This document shows, one piece after another, positions 47,042-57,730 of a stretch of 64,000 nt of DNA (the stretch's first letter is position 1; each line of letters starts with the position of its first letter). Where the stretch lies: positions 1-64,000 of the forward strand of contig JADGOJ010000002.1 in assembly GCA_017883045.1 (NCBI GenBank), given 5' to 3'. Source of the stretch: Acidimicrobiales bacterium. GTDB lineage: Bacteria > Actinomycetota > Acidimicrobiia > Acidimicrobiales > RAAP-2. Both the position numbers and the translations under genes were made by a program. Under the pieces are notes generated by a model. That model was not told where the DNA came from. It made no database searches and worked only from the letters and a program-made list of their open reading frames with translations.

Positions 47042-48363
47042 TCTACCGGCGGGCCGGGATTGTCCTGGTCGTCGAGGTTCATCCTCGCGCGCCACTGCTC
47101 GACGATCTCCTGCTCGCGGCCGTAGTCCGAGGGCTCGAAGAACTGCGTGCCGAGCAGCGAGTCGGGCAGGTACTGCTGGGCCACCCACCCGCCCGCGAAG
47201 TCGTGGGGGTAGTCGTAGCCGGTGCCGAAGCCCTGCTCCTCGGCGCCGCGGTAGTTCGAGCCGCGCAGGTGGTCGGGCACCTCGATGGGACCCCCGGCCT
47301 GGACCGCGCGCGTGACCGCGCCGAGCGCGCGGGTGACCGAGTTGCTCTTGGGCATCAGGGCGAGGGCGATCGTCGCGTGGGCCAGGGTGAGTCGACCCTC
47401 GGGCAGCCCGATGAACTCGACGGTGCGCGCCGCGGCGTCGGCGAGCACCAGGCCCATGGGGTCGGCGAGGCCGACGTCCTCGCTCGCGAGGATCACGAGG
47501 CGGCGTGCGAGGAAGCGCGGGCTCTCGCCGGACTCGAGCATCGTGACCAGCCAGTACAGCGCGGCGTCGGGGTCCGAGCCGCGCACCGACTTGATGAAGG
47601 CGCTGATCTGGTCGTAGTGGGTGTCGCGCGACTGGTGGTAGAGACGCCCGTCACGGGCCTGGGCGACGTGGGCGACGTCCACGAGGTTGGTGGGCGGCTC
47701 GTCGGAGCGCGCCAGGATGATCGCGGTGTCGAGGGTGGTCAGCGCCACCCGGGCGTCGCCGTCGGCCGACGAGGTGATCGCCTCGAGCGCCTCGTCGGTG
47801 ATCGACGCGCCGCGCAGGGCCAGCCCGCGGCGCACCAGCACCGCGAGATCCTCGGCCGCGAGGCTGCGCAGCCGCCACAGCGTCGAGCGGCTCATCAGGG
47901 CGGCGTTCACCTCGAAGTAGGGGTTCTCGGTGGTCGCGCCGATCAGCACCACCTGGCCGGTCTCGGTGGCGGGAAGCAAGAGGTCCTGCTGGGACTTGTT
48001 GAAGCGGTGCACCTCGTCGATGAAGAGCACCGTGCGCTGGCCGTGCTCGCCGAGGCGCTCGTTCGCCCGCACTAAGGCCTCGCGCACGTCCTTGACACCG
48101 CTCGTCACGGCCGACAGGCTCTCGGTGGCGTAGCCCGCCGAGGTCGCGAGGATCCGGGCCAGCGTGGTCTTGCCGGTGCCGGCGGGTCCCCAGAGGATCA
48201 TCGAGGTGAGCTGCTTGGCCTCGACGAAGCGGCGCAGCGGTCCCTCCGGTCCGACCAGGTGGTCCAGGCCGACGAGCTCGTCGAGGGTCCGGGGCCGCAG
48301 GAGGTCGGCGAGCGGGGCCGCCTGCTTGAGGCGCTGGGCGACGGCGTCGTCGAAGAGTGACGT
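47038..48363 (-). CDS. rarA: Replication-associated recombination protein RarA/MgsA, non-canonical start
   Basis: This AAA+ ATPase of the RarA/MgsA/WRNIP1 family acts at stalled forks. Walker A is ILWGPAGTGKTTLAR and Walker B is VLFIDEVHRFNK. DAALYWLVTMLESGESPRF and GSNYRGAEEQGFGTGYDYPH are family marks. The first ATG (48201) lies just before Walker A and would delete a conserved N-terminal segment. Upstream in the same frame comes SLFDDAVAQRLKQ, then LADLLRPRTLDELVG, which matches the family start. The codon expected to be ATG is ACG at 48361-48363, and no ATG, GTG or TTG occurs upstream before the in-frame stop. ACG initiation, a mutation or a base error are the options. Confidence 0.85.
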
Positions 48364-48365
48364 GG

Positions 48366-50105
48366 CTAGCCCTTCGGCGCGGTCTTCAAACGCAGGTCGC
48401 GGGCCTGGCGCTCGGAGATGCTCTTGGGCGCGCCGGTCATCAGGTCCGCGCCGGACTGGGTCTTGGGGTACGCGATGACCTCACGGATGTTCTCCTCGCC
48501 CGCGAAGATCGCGGCCAGTCGGTCGAGGCCGACCGCAAAGCCCGCGTGGGGCGGCGCGCCGTACTTGAAGGCGCCGAGCAGGAAGCCGAAGCGGCTCTCC
48601 GCCTCCTCGTCACTGATCCCGAGCGCCTTGAAGACGCGCGACTGGATGTCGGCGCGATGGATGCGCACCGAGCCGCTGCCGAGCTCCCAGCCGTTCAGCA
48701 CCAGGTCGTAGGCCTGGGAGCGGACCTTCAGCGGATGCGTCTCGATCAGGTCGAGGTCGTCGGGGTGGGGCATCGTGAAGGGGTGGTGGGCGGCTTGGAG
48801 GTTGCCGTCCTCGTCGACGCCCTCGAACATCGGGAAATCGGTGATCCAGACGTAGTGGTGCGGCCCCTCGCTCACCGGTGGCGAGCCGAGGGTGACGCGC
48901 AGCGCCCCGAGCACCTTGCAGGCCTCGCTGTGCTCGTCGGCGACGCACAGGACGATGTCGCCGACCTCGGCCCCGTCGACGGCCCTGATGGCCGCGCTCT
49001 CGGCCTCGTTGAGGAACCTCGCCAGCGGCGAGTCGAGCCCCTCGGGGGTGATGCGGAACCACGCGAGGCCCTTGGCGCCGAGCTCTTTGGCGTGGTCGGT
49101 CAGCTGGTCGAGCCGGCTGCGCGAGAAGCTGGCGCCGCCGGGCACTCGCATCGCCTTCACGGTCGTGGCGCTGAAGGCCTTCACCTCGGTGCGCACGAAC
49201 ACCTCCGAGAGGTCCTCGAGCGCCATGCCAAAGCGCAGGTCGGGCTTGTCGGTGCCGTAGCGGTCGAGCGCCTCGGCCCAGGTCATCGACGGGATGGTCC
49301 CGGGGCGCACGCCGGTGACGGCCTCGGCGGCGTCGAGCACGGCGCGCGACACGAAGCCGAGCACGTCGTCTTGGGTGACGAAGCTGGCCTCGAGGTCGAG
49401 CTGGGTGAACTCGAACTGACGGTCGGCGCGCAGGTCCTCGTCGCGCAGGCAGCGCGCGATCTGGTAGTAGCGATCGAAGCCGCCGACCATCAGCAGCTGC
49501 TTGGCGATCTGGGGGCTCTGGGGAAGGACGTAGAACTCGCCGGGGTGCAGTCGCGAGGGCACCACGAACTCGCGCGCGCCCTCGGGCGTCGGAGCCCACA
49601 GCAATGGCGTCTCGACCTCGCAGAAGCCCTGGGCGTCCATGGCCCGGCGAAGGGCGCCGTTCACGACCGCGCGCAGGCGCAGGTTCCGCTGCATCTGCTC
49701 GCGGCGCAGGTCGAGGAACCGGTAGCGCAACCGCACCTGCTCGTCGATGTCGACGCGGTCGTCGAGCTGGAACGGCGGCGGCTCCGCGGCGGACAGCACC
49801 TCGACGGTGCAGTCGGTCAGCTCGATTCGGCCCGTCGCGAGCCGGTCGTTGAGCGTGCCCTCGGGACGGCGCGTCACCGTGCCGGTGACCCTCACGACGT
49901 ACTCGCTGCGCACGTCGACCGATCCGTCGACGACGGCCTGGACGAGGCCCGTGCGGTCGCGGATGTCGAGGAACGCGAGGTGCTCGCCGTGCTCGCGGCG
50001 CTTCGCGACCCAACCGCACACGCTCAGCACGCGCCCGACGTGGCTCTCGTCGAGCGAGGCGCACAGGAGGTCGCGCATGCTGGTGGATTCGTGGTGCTGG
50101 GACAT
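48366..50105 (-). CDS. aspS: Aspartyl-tRNA synthetase
   Basis: This 579-residue bacterial-type class IIb synthetase has an N-terminal OB-fold anticodon domain (VLSVCGWVAKRREHGEHLAF) and motif 2 FEFTQLDLEASF near 220. GTDKPDLRFGM near 280 precedes the GAD insertion domain, HPFTMPHPDD lies near 440, and motif 3 GAFKYGAPPHAGFAVGLDRL is near 520. It may be discriminating or non-discriminating; the sequence seen does not settle this. The ATG at 50105 is chosen over a GTG two codons upstream because neither has a clear ribosome-binding site and MSQHHES fits the usual N-terminal spacing. It begins 8 bp after hisS. Confidence 0.95.
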   Translation of the reverse strand: MSQHHESTSMRDLLCASLDESHVGRVLSVCGWVAKRREHGEHLAFLDIRDRTGLVQAVVDGSVDVRSEYVVRVTGTVTRRPEGTLNDRLATGRIELTDCTVEVLSAAEPPPFQLDDRVDIDEQVRLRYRFLDLRREQMQRNLRLRAVVNGALRRAMDAQGFCEVETPLLWAPTPEGAREFVVPSRLHPGEFYVLPQSPQIAKQLLMVGGFDRYYQIARCLRDEDLRADRQFEFTQLDLEASFVTQDDVLGFVSRAVLDAAEAVTGVRPGTIPSMTWAEALDRYGTDKPDLRFGMALEDLSEVFVRTEVKAFSATTVKAMRVPGGASFSRSRLDQLTDHAKELGAKGLAWFRITPEGLDSPLARFLNEAESAAIRAVDGAEVGDIVLCVADEHSEACKVLGALRVTLGSPPVSEGPHHYVWITDFPMFEGVDEDGNLQAAHHPFTMPHPDDLDLIETHPLKVRSQAYDLVLNGWELGSGSVRIHRADIQSRVFKALGISDEEAESRFGFLLGAFKYGAPPHAGFAVGLDRLAAIFAGEENIREVIAYPKTQSGADLMTGAPKSISERQARDLRLKTAPKG

Positions 50106-50112
50106 GGTCACT

Positions 50113-51399
50113 TCAATCGTTCAGTAGGTTGGCGAGCGCGAGGGCGACCTCTCGTCGAGCGACGCTTCGCTGGAGCTGCTCGAAGTTGTCGCTGCGCAGG
50201 TCCCTAATCGTAACCTCGCCGGCCGCGTGCTCCTTGGGGCCGATCAAGAGCGCGAACCGGGCCCCGGACTTGTCGGCCACCTTCATCTGGGCCTTCATCG
50301 AGCGCCGGTCGTAGGCGCGGTCGGTCGCGAAGCCCGCCGAGCGCAGCTCGTCGACGAGGACGGTGGCGACGTCCTCGTCGGTCGTGTCGATGACGAACAG
50401 GTCGAGGGTGCGGTTGAGAAGGTTGCGCGGCTCGACGTCCTCGGCGTCGCGCGCGAGCAAGAGCCGCTCGATGCCGCTGCCGAAGCCGATCCCGCTCGTG
50501 GGCTTGCCGCCCAGCTGCTCGGCTAGCTTGTCGTAGCGCCCTCCCCCGCCAATGGCGTCCTGGGCGCTGTCGAGGGCCTCGGAGACGAACTCGAACGTGG
50601 TGCGGGTGTAGTAGTCGAAGCCGCGCACCAGACGCGGGTTCAGCGAGCTCTCGATGCCGATCGACGAGAGGCCCGCCACGACCGTCTCGAAGTGCGCGCG
50701 GCACGGGTCGCAGATGTGGTCGATCAGCATTGGCCCCATCGTCGTGACCGCGACGCACTGCACCTTCTTGCAGTCGAGCACCCGCAGCGGATTCTGGTGC
50801 CAGACGTCCCTGTGGTCGACGCAGAGCCCGTCGACGTTCTCCACGAGGTGCTTGCGCAGCCGCTCGACGTAGGCCGCGCGGCACTCGTCGTGGCCCATCG
50901 AGTTCACCATGAGTCGCACGCGCGCCAGCCCGATCGCCTCGTAGAAGCGCTGCGCGAGGGCGATCACCTCGACGTCGACGGCGGGGTCGTCGGTGCCGAG
51001 CACCTCGACGCCCAGCTGGTGGTGCTGGCGGTAGCGCCCGGCCTGGGGCCGCTCGTAGCGAAAGGCCGGCGTGACGTACCACGCCTTCCAGGGCGTGGTC
51101 GGGTTGTGCTGGACGTAGGCGCGCACGATCGGCGCGGTCCCTTCGGGTCGCAGCGCGTAGATGCGGTCGCCCCGGTCGGCGAAGACGTACATCTCCTTCT
51201 TGGCGACGTCGCTGTGCTCACCGATCCCCCGGTTGAACACGCCGACCTCCTCGAACATCGGCGTGACCGCTAGTTCGAAGCCGTAGCGGTAGGCGAACTG
51301 AGCGAAGGTGGCGACCAGTCCCTCCCACTGCGCCGACGCGGGACCGAGGACGTCGTGGGTCCCGACGGGGGCCTGGAATGTCGTGATCGGTTCGCTCAT
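50113..51399 (-). CDS. hisS: Histidyl-tRNA synthetase
   Basis: This 428-residue class II synthetase has the N-terminal APVGTHDVLGP, YALRPEGTAPIVRAYVQ near 80-97 (motif 2 region) and FRYERPQAGRYRQHHQLGVE near 112-130. The histidine-binding motif LVRGFDYYTRTTFE lies near 255, GSGIERLLLA is motif 3, and a C-terminal anticodon domain ends in LANLLND. The start ATG overlaps the relA stop by 4 bp, so expression is tied to the stringent-response gene, as in other actinobacteria where relA and hisS are linked. Confidence 0.95.
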   Translation of the reverse strand: MSEPITTFQAPVGTHDVLGPASAQWEGLVATFAQFAYRYGFELAVTPMFEEVGVFNRGIGEHSDVAKKEMYVFADRGDRIYALRPEGTAPIVRAYVQHNPTTPWKAWYVTPAFRYERPQAGRYRQHHQLGVEVLGTDDPAVDVEVIALAQRFYEAIGLARVRLMVNSMGHDECRAAYVERLRKHLVENVDGLCVDHRDVWHQNPLRVLDCKKVQCVAVTTMGPMLIDHICDPCRAHFETVVAGLSSIGIESSLNPRLVRGFDYYTRTTFEFVSEALDSAQDAIGGGGRYDKLAEQLGGKPTSGIGFGSGIERLLLARDAEDVEPRNLLNRTLDLFVIDTTDEDVATVLVDELRSAGFATDRAYDRRSMKAQMKVADKSGARFALLIGPKEHAAGEVTIRDLRSDNFEQLQRSVARREVALALANLLND

Positions 51400-53609
51400 G
51401 AAGTCTTGTTCTGTCCGGGGAGCTGGCGGAACGCGTCGAAGACTCCGTCAACTCCCTTGAGGGCTGCCAAGAGACTACTGAGGTGCGCGGGGTCGGCGAG
51501 CTCGACGTCAAAGACCATGCGCACGATCCGCGAGCCCGACGTCGAGGAACTGCTCGAGATGATGTTGAGGTGGTACTCGGCCACGACCTTGGACACGTCG
51601 AGCAAGAGCCGCGAGCGGTCAAAGGCCATGACCTCGAGCACGGCGCGGTACTGCCCGCTCACCGAGCCGTCCCACTCGACGTCGATGATGCGCTCGCCGA
51701 GGCGGTGCGCGAGCGCCACCGCGTTGGAGCAGTCGTCGCGGTGCACCGACACGCCGCGTCCCTGGGTGATGAAGCCCATGATGCTGTCACCGGGCACCGG
51801 CGAGCAGCATCGCGCGAGGTGGATCATGACGTCGTCGAGGCCCTCGACGTAGACACCCGCGGAACGGCGCGTCGTGCGGCTCGAGCGCGGCATCTTGGTG
51901 ACGGTCGTGGGCATCTGCTCGGACTCGCCCCCGCCGCGCAGCTCGCGGTCGAGGCGTTGGACGACCGCGAGCGCCGAGATCTGGCCGCTGTCGATCGCCA
52001 TGAACAGAGCGTCGATGTCCTCGAGGTTCATCGAGGCGATCACCGCGTCGAGCGCGCTCGAAGAGAGCGACGTCGCGATGGGCAGGCCCTCGCGGCGCAG
52101 CGCCTTGGTGAGCTCCTCGCGACCGCCTTCGATCGCGTCGTCGCGACGCTCGCGCTGGAACCACTGGCGGATCTTGGACTTGGCCCGCGAGGACTGGGCG
52201 ATGGCGAGCCAGTCGCGCGACGGACCCGCGCTCGCGCTCTTGGAGGTGACGATCTCGACGACGTCGGCCGAGCGCAGCACGGTGTCGAGCGGCACGAGCC
52301 GACCGTTCACCTTGGCGCCCACGCAGTGGTGGCCGACCTCGGTGTGCACGGCGTAGGCGAAGTCGATGGTGGTAGCCCCCTCGATCAGGGCGATCACCCG
52401 GCCCTTGGGCGTGAAGACGTAGACCTCATCCTGACCGAGGTCGAGCTTCAGCGCCTCGAGGAAGGCGATCGGGTCGTTCTCCTCCTCTTCGACGTCGGCC
52501 AGGCGCTGCATCCAGGCGACCTCCTTGTTCGAGGCCCCCTCCTTGTAGCCCCAGTGGGCCGCGACGCCGAACTCCGCGCGACGGTGCATCTCGTGGGTGC
52601 GCACCTGGACCTCGACGGACTTGCCGCGCGGTCCGATCACCGTCGTGTGCAGCGACTGGTACAGGTTGAACTTGGGTGAGTTGATGTAGTCCTTGAACCG
52701 ACCCTGCACCGGGGACCAGAGCGCGTGGATCGCCCCGAGCACCGCCCAGCAGTCGCGCTCCTCGTCGACGATGACGCGCAGACCCACCAGGTCGAAGATC
52801 TCGTCGAACTCCTTGCCGCCGATGACCATCTTCTCGTAGATGCTCCAGAGGTGCTTCGGTCGTCCCCGGACCTCGCCCTTGATTCCGAACTCGTCGAGCT
52901 TGGCCGAGAGCGTGGTCATGACCTCGCCGAGGTAGGCCTCGCGCTCGGGCTGGCGCGCGGCGACCATCTGCTCGATCTCCGCGTAGCGCTTGGGGTGCAG
53001 CGTCGCGAAGCTGAGGTCCTCGAGCTGCCACTTGACCTGCTGGACACCGAGTCGGTGCGCGAGCGGGGCATAGACGTCGAGAGTCTCCTGGGCGATCGAG
53101 CGCTGACGGGCCATCGGCATCACCGAGATCGTGCGCATGTTGTGCAGTCGGTCGGCGAGCTTGATCAGCAGCACGCGCCAGTCCTGGGCCATGGCGATGA
53201 ACATCTTGCGGATCGTGGCGGCCTGCTGCTCCTCCTTGGAGTCGAACTCCAGCCGGTCGAGCTTGGTGACCCCGTCGACCACGGCGGCGACCTGGTCGCC
53301 GAACTCCTTGCCCAGCCACTCCTTGGTGACGCCGGTGTCCTCCACGGCGTCGTGCAGCAGCGCCGCCGTGATGGTCACCTCGTCGAGGCCCAGGTCGGCC
53401 GCGATGCCGGCCACCGCGATCGGGTGGGTGACGTAGGGCTCGCCCGTGCGGCGCAGCTGGCCCTCGTGGGCGTTGATCGCGGCGAGGCCGGCCCGGCGAA
53501 TCAACTCGACATTCCCGTCCTCGTGGTGCTCGAGGAAGTGCCCGATGACACGCTCGATCGAGCCGATCAGCGCCGGATCGGCCGATGACCTCGAAGTGAC
53601 ACTGACCAT
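51396..53609 (-). CDS. relA: Bifunctional (p)ppGpp synthetase/hydrolase Rel
   Basis: This 737-residue protein has an HD hydrolase domain (THPIAVAGIAADLG and AALLHDAVEDTGVT near 60-95; KLADRLHNMRTI near 150). The synthetase domain follows (GRPKHLWSIYEKM near 245, NLYQSLHTTVIGP near 315), then the TGS domain (DEVYVFTPKGRVIAL near 390), helical region, zinc-finger part and C-terminal ACT domain. HD residues are intact, so both synthesis and hydrolysis are expected, as in single-Rel Gram-positives. TAGGCT at -12 to -7 from the ATG and no ribosome-binding site suggest a leaderless message separate from secDF. Confidence 0.96.
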   Translation of the reverse strand: MVSVTSRSSADPALIGSIERVIGHFLEHHEDGNVELIRRAGLAAINAHEGQLRRTGEPYVTHPIAVAGIAADLGLDEVTITAALLHDAVEDTGVTKEWLGKEFGDQVAAVVDGVTKLDRLEFDSKEEQQAATIRKMFIAMAQDWRVLLIKLADRLHNMRTISVMPMARQRSIAQETLDVYAPLAHRLGVQQVKWQLEDLSFATLHPKRYAEIEQMVAARQPEREAYLGEVMTTLSAKLDEFGIKGEVRGRPKHLWSIYEKMVIGGKEFDEIFDLVGLRVIVDEERDCWAVLGAIHALWSPVQGRFKDYINSPKFNLYQSLHTTVIGPRGKSVEVQVRTHEMHRRAEFGVAAHWGYKEGASNKEVAWMQRLADVEEEENDPIAFLEALKLDLGQDEVYVFTPKGRVIALIEGATTIDFAYAVHTEVGHHCVGAKVNGRLVPLDTVLRSADVVEIVTSKSASAGPSRDWLAIAQSSRAKSKIRQWFQRERRDDAIEGGREELTKALRREGLPIATSLSSSALDAVIASMNLEDIDALFMAIDSGQISALAVVQRLDRELRGGGESEQMPTTVTKMPRSSRTTRRSAGVYVEGLDDVMIHLARCCSPVPGDSIMGFITQGRGVSVHRDDCSNAVALAHRLGERIIDVEWDGSVSGQYRAVLEVMAFDRSRLLLDVSKVVAEYHLNIISSSSSTSGSRIVRMVFDVELADPAHLSSLLAALKGVDGVFDAFRQLPGQNKTS

Positions 53610-53615
53610 GAGGTC

Positions 53616-53621
53616 AGCCTA
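53616..53621 (-). promoter_or_regulatory. Candidate leaderless -10 element of relA
   Basis: TAGGCT lies at -12 to -7 from the ATG at 53609, in the 20-bp gap after secF. The same hexamer occurs at the same place before pdxS. Confidence 0.6.
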
Positions 53622-53629
53622 CCGGTGAG

Positions 53630-54793
53630 CTAACGCCGTTTCTGCTTGCGGGCGCGGGCCTGGATGGCGTTGCTCGAGGAGGGGGCCGTGCCGTTGCCCG
53701 TCGTGGAGCTGCGCATCTTGCGCTGGACACCGGCGCCCGAGAGCTGGGCGGCGGCGGCCGGACTGAGCACGCGGCGCTCGTTTCTCTGCGCCGAGCGGAT
53801 CGCCAGCTCGCGGAATCGCGGCTCGCGCTCCTTCATCCAGGCGAGCAGCGGGCTCGCGATGAAGATCGAGGAGTAGGCCCCGCTCATCAGGCCGACGAAG
53901 AGCGCCAGGCCGTAGTTCTGCAGGGTCGTGGCGCCCAGGAGGTAGGCGCCGACGGCCAGCACCGAGAACACCGGCAGGATGGCCACCAGCGACGTGTTGA
54001 TCGAGCGCGCCAGCGTCTGGTTCATCGAGAGGTTGACCATCTCGCCGTAGCTCATGTCGCCGGACTTCAAGACGCTGCCGGTATTGTCGCGCACGCGGTC
54101 GAACACGACCACCGTGTCGTAGAGCGAGTAGCCGAGGATCGTCAGGATCGCGATGACGGTGTCGGGCGTGATCTGGAAGCCCATGAGCGAGTACACCCCG
54201 ACCGTGATGAGCAGGTCGTGGACCATGGCGATGAACGCGGCGAGGGCCATCTTCGGCTCGAAGCGGATGCTGATGTACGCCACGACCGCGATGAAGAAGA
54301 CGATCAGCGCCTCGAGCGCGCGATTGGTGATCTGCCCACCCCAGGTCGGCCCGACGCTGCTCGTCGAGACCTGGTTGGGGCCGACCTTGGCGACCGTGGC
54401 GAGCGCGTTCACCACGTTGTTGGTCACGTTCAGTTGCTGGCTCGAGGAGAGCGCGTTCAAGTCGGCGCTGACCTGGTAGGTCTTGCTGCCGAGCTTCTCG
54501 ACGATGGGATTGGTCAGCCCGGCCTTGGCGACCGCGGAAGTGACCGCCGAAACGCTGGTGTGCGGGGCCAGGACCTCCCACGAGCTGCCGCCCTTGAAGT
54601 CGATGCCGAGGTTGAAGCCGCGGATCGCGAGCGAGCCGAGTCCGATCACGATGACGATGATCGAGATCGTGAACCAGGTCCGCTTGCGGCCCACGAAGTC
54701 GATCGTGGTGAGGCCCTGGTAGAGGCGGCCGAAGTGGCCGGGCGCCTTGGTTGCTTCGGGCTGGACGTCGGCGGTCATGGTCTCGTCACTCAC
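53630..54793 (-). CDS. secF: Protein translocase subunit SecF
   Basis: This 387-residue membrane protein has six expected helices: the first (WFTISIIVIVIGLGSLAIRG) is followed by the marker NLGIDFKGGSSWE. The C-terminal bundle holds VGVYSLMGFQITPDTVIAILTILGYSLYDTVVVFDRVRDN, the typical SecF helix with its polar residues. SecDF uses the proton gradient to pull exported proteins. A basic and low-complexity C-terminal tail is present. The GTG start overlaps secD by 8 bp. Confidence 0.94.
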   Translation of the reverse strand: MSDETMTADVQPEATKAPGHFGRLYQGLTTIDFVGRKRTWFTISIIVIVIGLGSLAIRGFNLGIDFKGGSSWEVLAPHTSVSAVTSAVAKAGLTNPIVEKLGSKTYQVSADLNALSSSQQLNVTNNVVNALATVAKVGPNQVSTSSVGPTWGGQITNRALEALIVFFIAVVAYISIRFEPKMALAAFIAMVHDLLITVGVYSLMGFQITPDTVIAILTILGYSLYDTVVVFDRVRDNTGSVLKSGDMSYGEMVNLSMNQTLARSINTSLVAILPVFSVLAVGAYLLGATTLQNYGLALFVGLMSGAYSSIFIASPLLAWMKEREPRFRELAIRSAQRNERRVLSPAAAAQLSGAGVQRKMRSSTTGNGTAPSSSNAIQARARKQKRR

Positions 54794-56303
54794 CTTGGGC
54801 TCCCGAATAGAGGCCGGCCGCCATCGACAGCGCCGAGTGGCCCTGCGATTCGCGCCGGCCGAGCAGCACGACGAGGGGTCTCGTGAAGTACCAGGTGATG
54901 AAGACGTCCATCAGCGTCGAGAGGCCGAGGAAGAAGGCGAAGCCTCGAACGTCGCCCACGGCGATCACGTAGAGCAGCACCGCGGCGAGCAGACTGACGG
55001 TGTCGGCCGCCAGCACCGTGCGCCACGCCGAGCGGAAGCCCCGGTCGACCGAGGTGCGCACCGTGCGCCCTGCTCGGGCCTCGTCTTTCAATCGTTCGAA
55101 GTACACGATGTAGCTGTCGACCGTGATGCCGATCGACACGATCAGCCCCGTGACGCCCGCGAGGTCGAAGCTCGGCGCGAAGGCGGTGTGGCCGAGCGCG
55201 GAGATGATCGCCCAGAGCAGCGCTGCGGTCACGACGAGCCCGAACACGATCACCAGCCCGAGCGCGCGGTAATAGAGGATCGTATAGAGCAGAACGAGCG
55301 CGAGGCCCACGAGTCCCGCGCCGAGTCCAGCGACAAGCGAGCTGTGGCCGAGGGTCGGCGAGACCGTCTGGGTGGTGAGCGCGTTCAGGCGAACGGGCAG
55401 CGAACCGAACTGCATGGCGATCGCCAGGTTCTTCGCGGACGCCTGGGTGAACGACCCCGAGATCTCGCCCGAGCCAGCGAAACTGGTGAAGGACGCCTGC
55501 GTGGGCTGGATGAGTGGCGCGGACTGGACCACGCCGTCGAGCTCGATGGCCAGCTCCTGGTGGAAGTTGGCTTGGGCGACCTGGTCCCACAGTGGACTGC
55601 CCTTGGCGGTGAGGTTGTAGTTGACGACCCAGGCGCCGATCTGGTTCTGCTGGGCGAAGGCCTTGGCGACGGACTGACCGGTCATCTGCGCCGGTCCCAG
55701 GAGATAACGGACGCCCGGCTGGCCCAGCACGGGAAGGATCACGTCCTTGGTCGGGTCATCATTGGCCGGAAGGGTCGAGGCGACCTTGGCGTACTTGGGA
55801 TCGGGCGCGATGCCGTTGTTGGAGTGGAAGCCCGCCGGCGAGTTGTCCGGCGTCACGGCGAGGTTGGCGGCGCTCAGCAGGTACTGCGCGCCACAGGCCG
55901 GCAACGTGCCGCTGTAGGCGACGGTCTTCTTCGCCTGGGTGACCTGACAGAGCACCGGGCGGAAGAGCAACTGGGCGGTCTGGCCAACGGCCGCCAGCAC
56001 GGCGCGCGCGTCGGTGACGCCCGGCACGCTCACGACGACGTTCTTGCCCTGGAGGTTGACCTTGGCGCCCGAGACACCGAGGCCGTTCACGCGGTTGGTG
56101 AGTACCGTCACGACCTCTTGCATGTTGGCGGTCGTCGCGGGGGTCGCGGGCTTGTAGACCACCGACAGCCCGCCGGCCAGGTCGAGCCCCAGTTTGGGAC
56201 CCCAGCCGAGTGACAGGGTCGCCAACAGCGAGCCGAACGCGATAACGATCGTCAGTGTGAGACTGACGGCCATCGACCGTCGTGAGCCAACCTGCTGGGC
56301 CAT
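54786..56303 (-). CDS. secD: Protein translocase subunit SecD
   Basis: This 505-residue protein has an N-terminal helix followed by PKLGLDLAGGLSVVYK. The periplasmic P1 region begins with VTVLTNRVNGLGVSGAKVNLQGKNVVVSVPGV in pieces, and the C-terminal six-helix bundle includes the helix PSFDLAGVTGLIVSIGITVDSYIVYFERLKDE and, near the end, DVRGFAFFLGLSTLMDVFITW. It acts with SecF and YajC in export. The ATG overlaps the yajC stop by one base. Confidence 0.94.
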   Translation of the reverse strand: MAQQVGSRRSMAVSLTLTIVIAFGSLLATLSLGWGPKLGLDLAGGLSVVYKPATPATTANMQEVVTVLTNRVNGLGVSGAKVNLQGKNVVVSVPGVTDARAVLAAVGQTAQLLFRPVLCQVTQAKKTVAYSGTLPACGAQYLLSAANLAVTPDNSPAGFHSNNGIAPDPKYAKVASTLPANDDPTKDVILPVLGQPGVRYLLGPAQMTGQSVAKAFAQQNQIGAWVVNYNLTAKGSPLWDQVAQANFHQELAIELDGVVQSAPLIQPTQASFTSFAGSGEISGSFTQASAKNLAIAMQFGSLPVRLNALTTQTVSPTLGHSSLVAGLGAGLVGLALVLLYTILYYRALGLVIVFGLVVTAALLWAIISALGHTAFAPSFDLAGVTGLIVSIGITVDSYIVYFERLKDEARAGRTVRTSVDRGFRSAWRTVLAADTVSLLAAVLLYVIAVGDVRGFAFFLGLSTLMDVFITWYFTRPLVVLLGRRESQGHSALSMAAGLYSGAQGE

Positions 56304-56635
56304 TACTTCTTGTCGCCCTCTTCGGCCTCACTGTCGTCGCTCGACTCGGCCACGACCGGGTCGAACCGTCGTGCGATCGCCGAGGGGATGAAGTCGAGCT
56401 CCACGCCACTGGCGCTGCGCAGCGTCACGAGGTTGTCCTCCTGCTTCACCACGGTCCCGACGAATCCTCCGATGGTCTGGGCGCGCTGACCCACCTCGAC
56501 CTTGCGACCCTCTTGTCGCGCGGCCTTCTGCTTCTTAGAGCGCGGACGCAGGTAAAAGAAGTACAGGGCACCGAAAACGATGACGTAGATGATGAGAATC
56601 GACGACGAACTACCTTTGCTTGCAGCCAACAACAT
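56303..56635 (-). CDS. yajC: Preprotein translocase subunit YajC
   Basis: This 110-residue protein has one N-terminal membrane helix (SILIIYVIVFGALYFFYLRP) followed by a basic stretch and the conserved VGQRAQTIGGFVGTV...LRSASGVELDFIPSAIARR. The ATG at 56635 is preferred because GGAGG lies 8 nt upstream. TAGGGT (56665-56670) is a possible -10 in the gap after ruvB. It heads yajC-secD-secF, an order found across bacteria. Confidence 0.92.
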   Translation of the reverse strand: MLLAASKGSSSSILIIYVIVFGALYFFYLRPRSKKQKAARQEGRKVEVGQRAQTIGGFVGTVVKQEDNLVTLRSASGVELDFIPSAIARRFDPVVAESSDDSEAEEGDKK

Positions 56636-56689
56636 GTGGATTTCCTCCGGCAATAGACAAAGAAACCCTAGTCGCTGGCGGTCTTGGCG

Positions 56690-57726
<1,037 letters not shown>

Positions 57727-57730
<4 letters not shown>

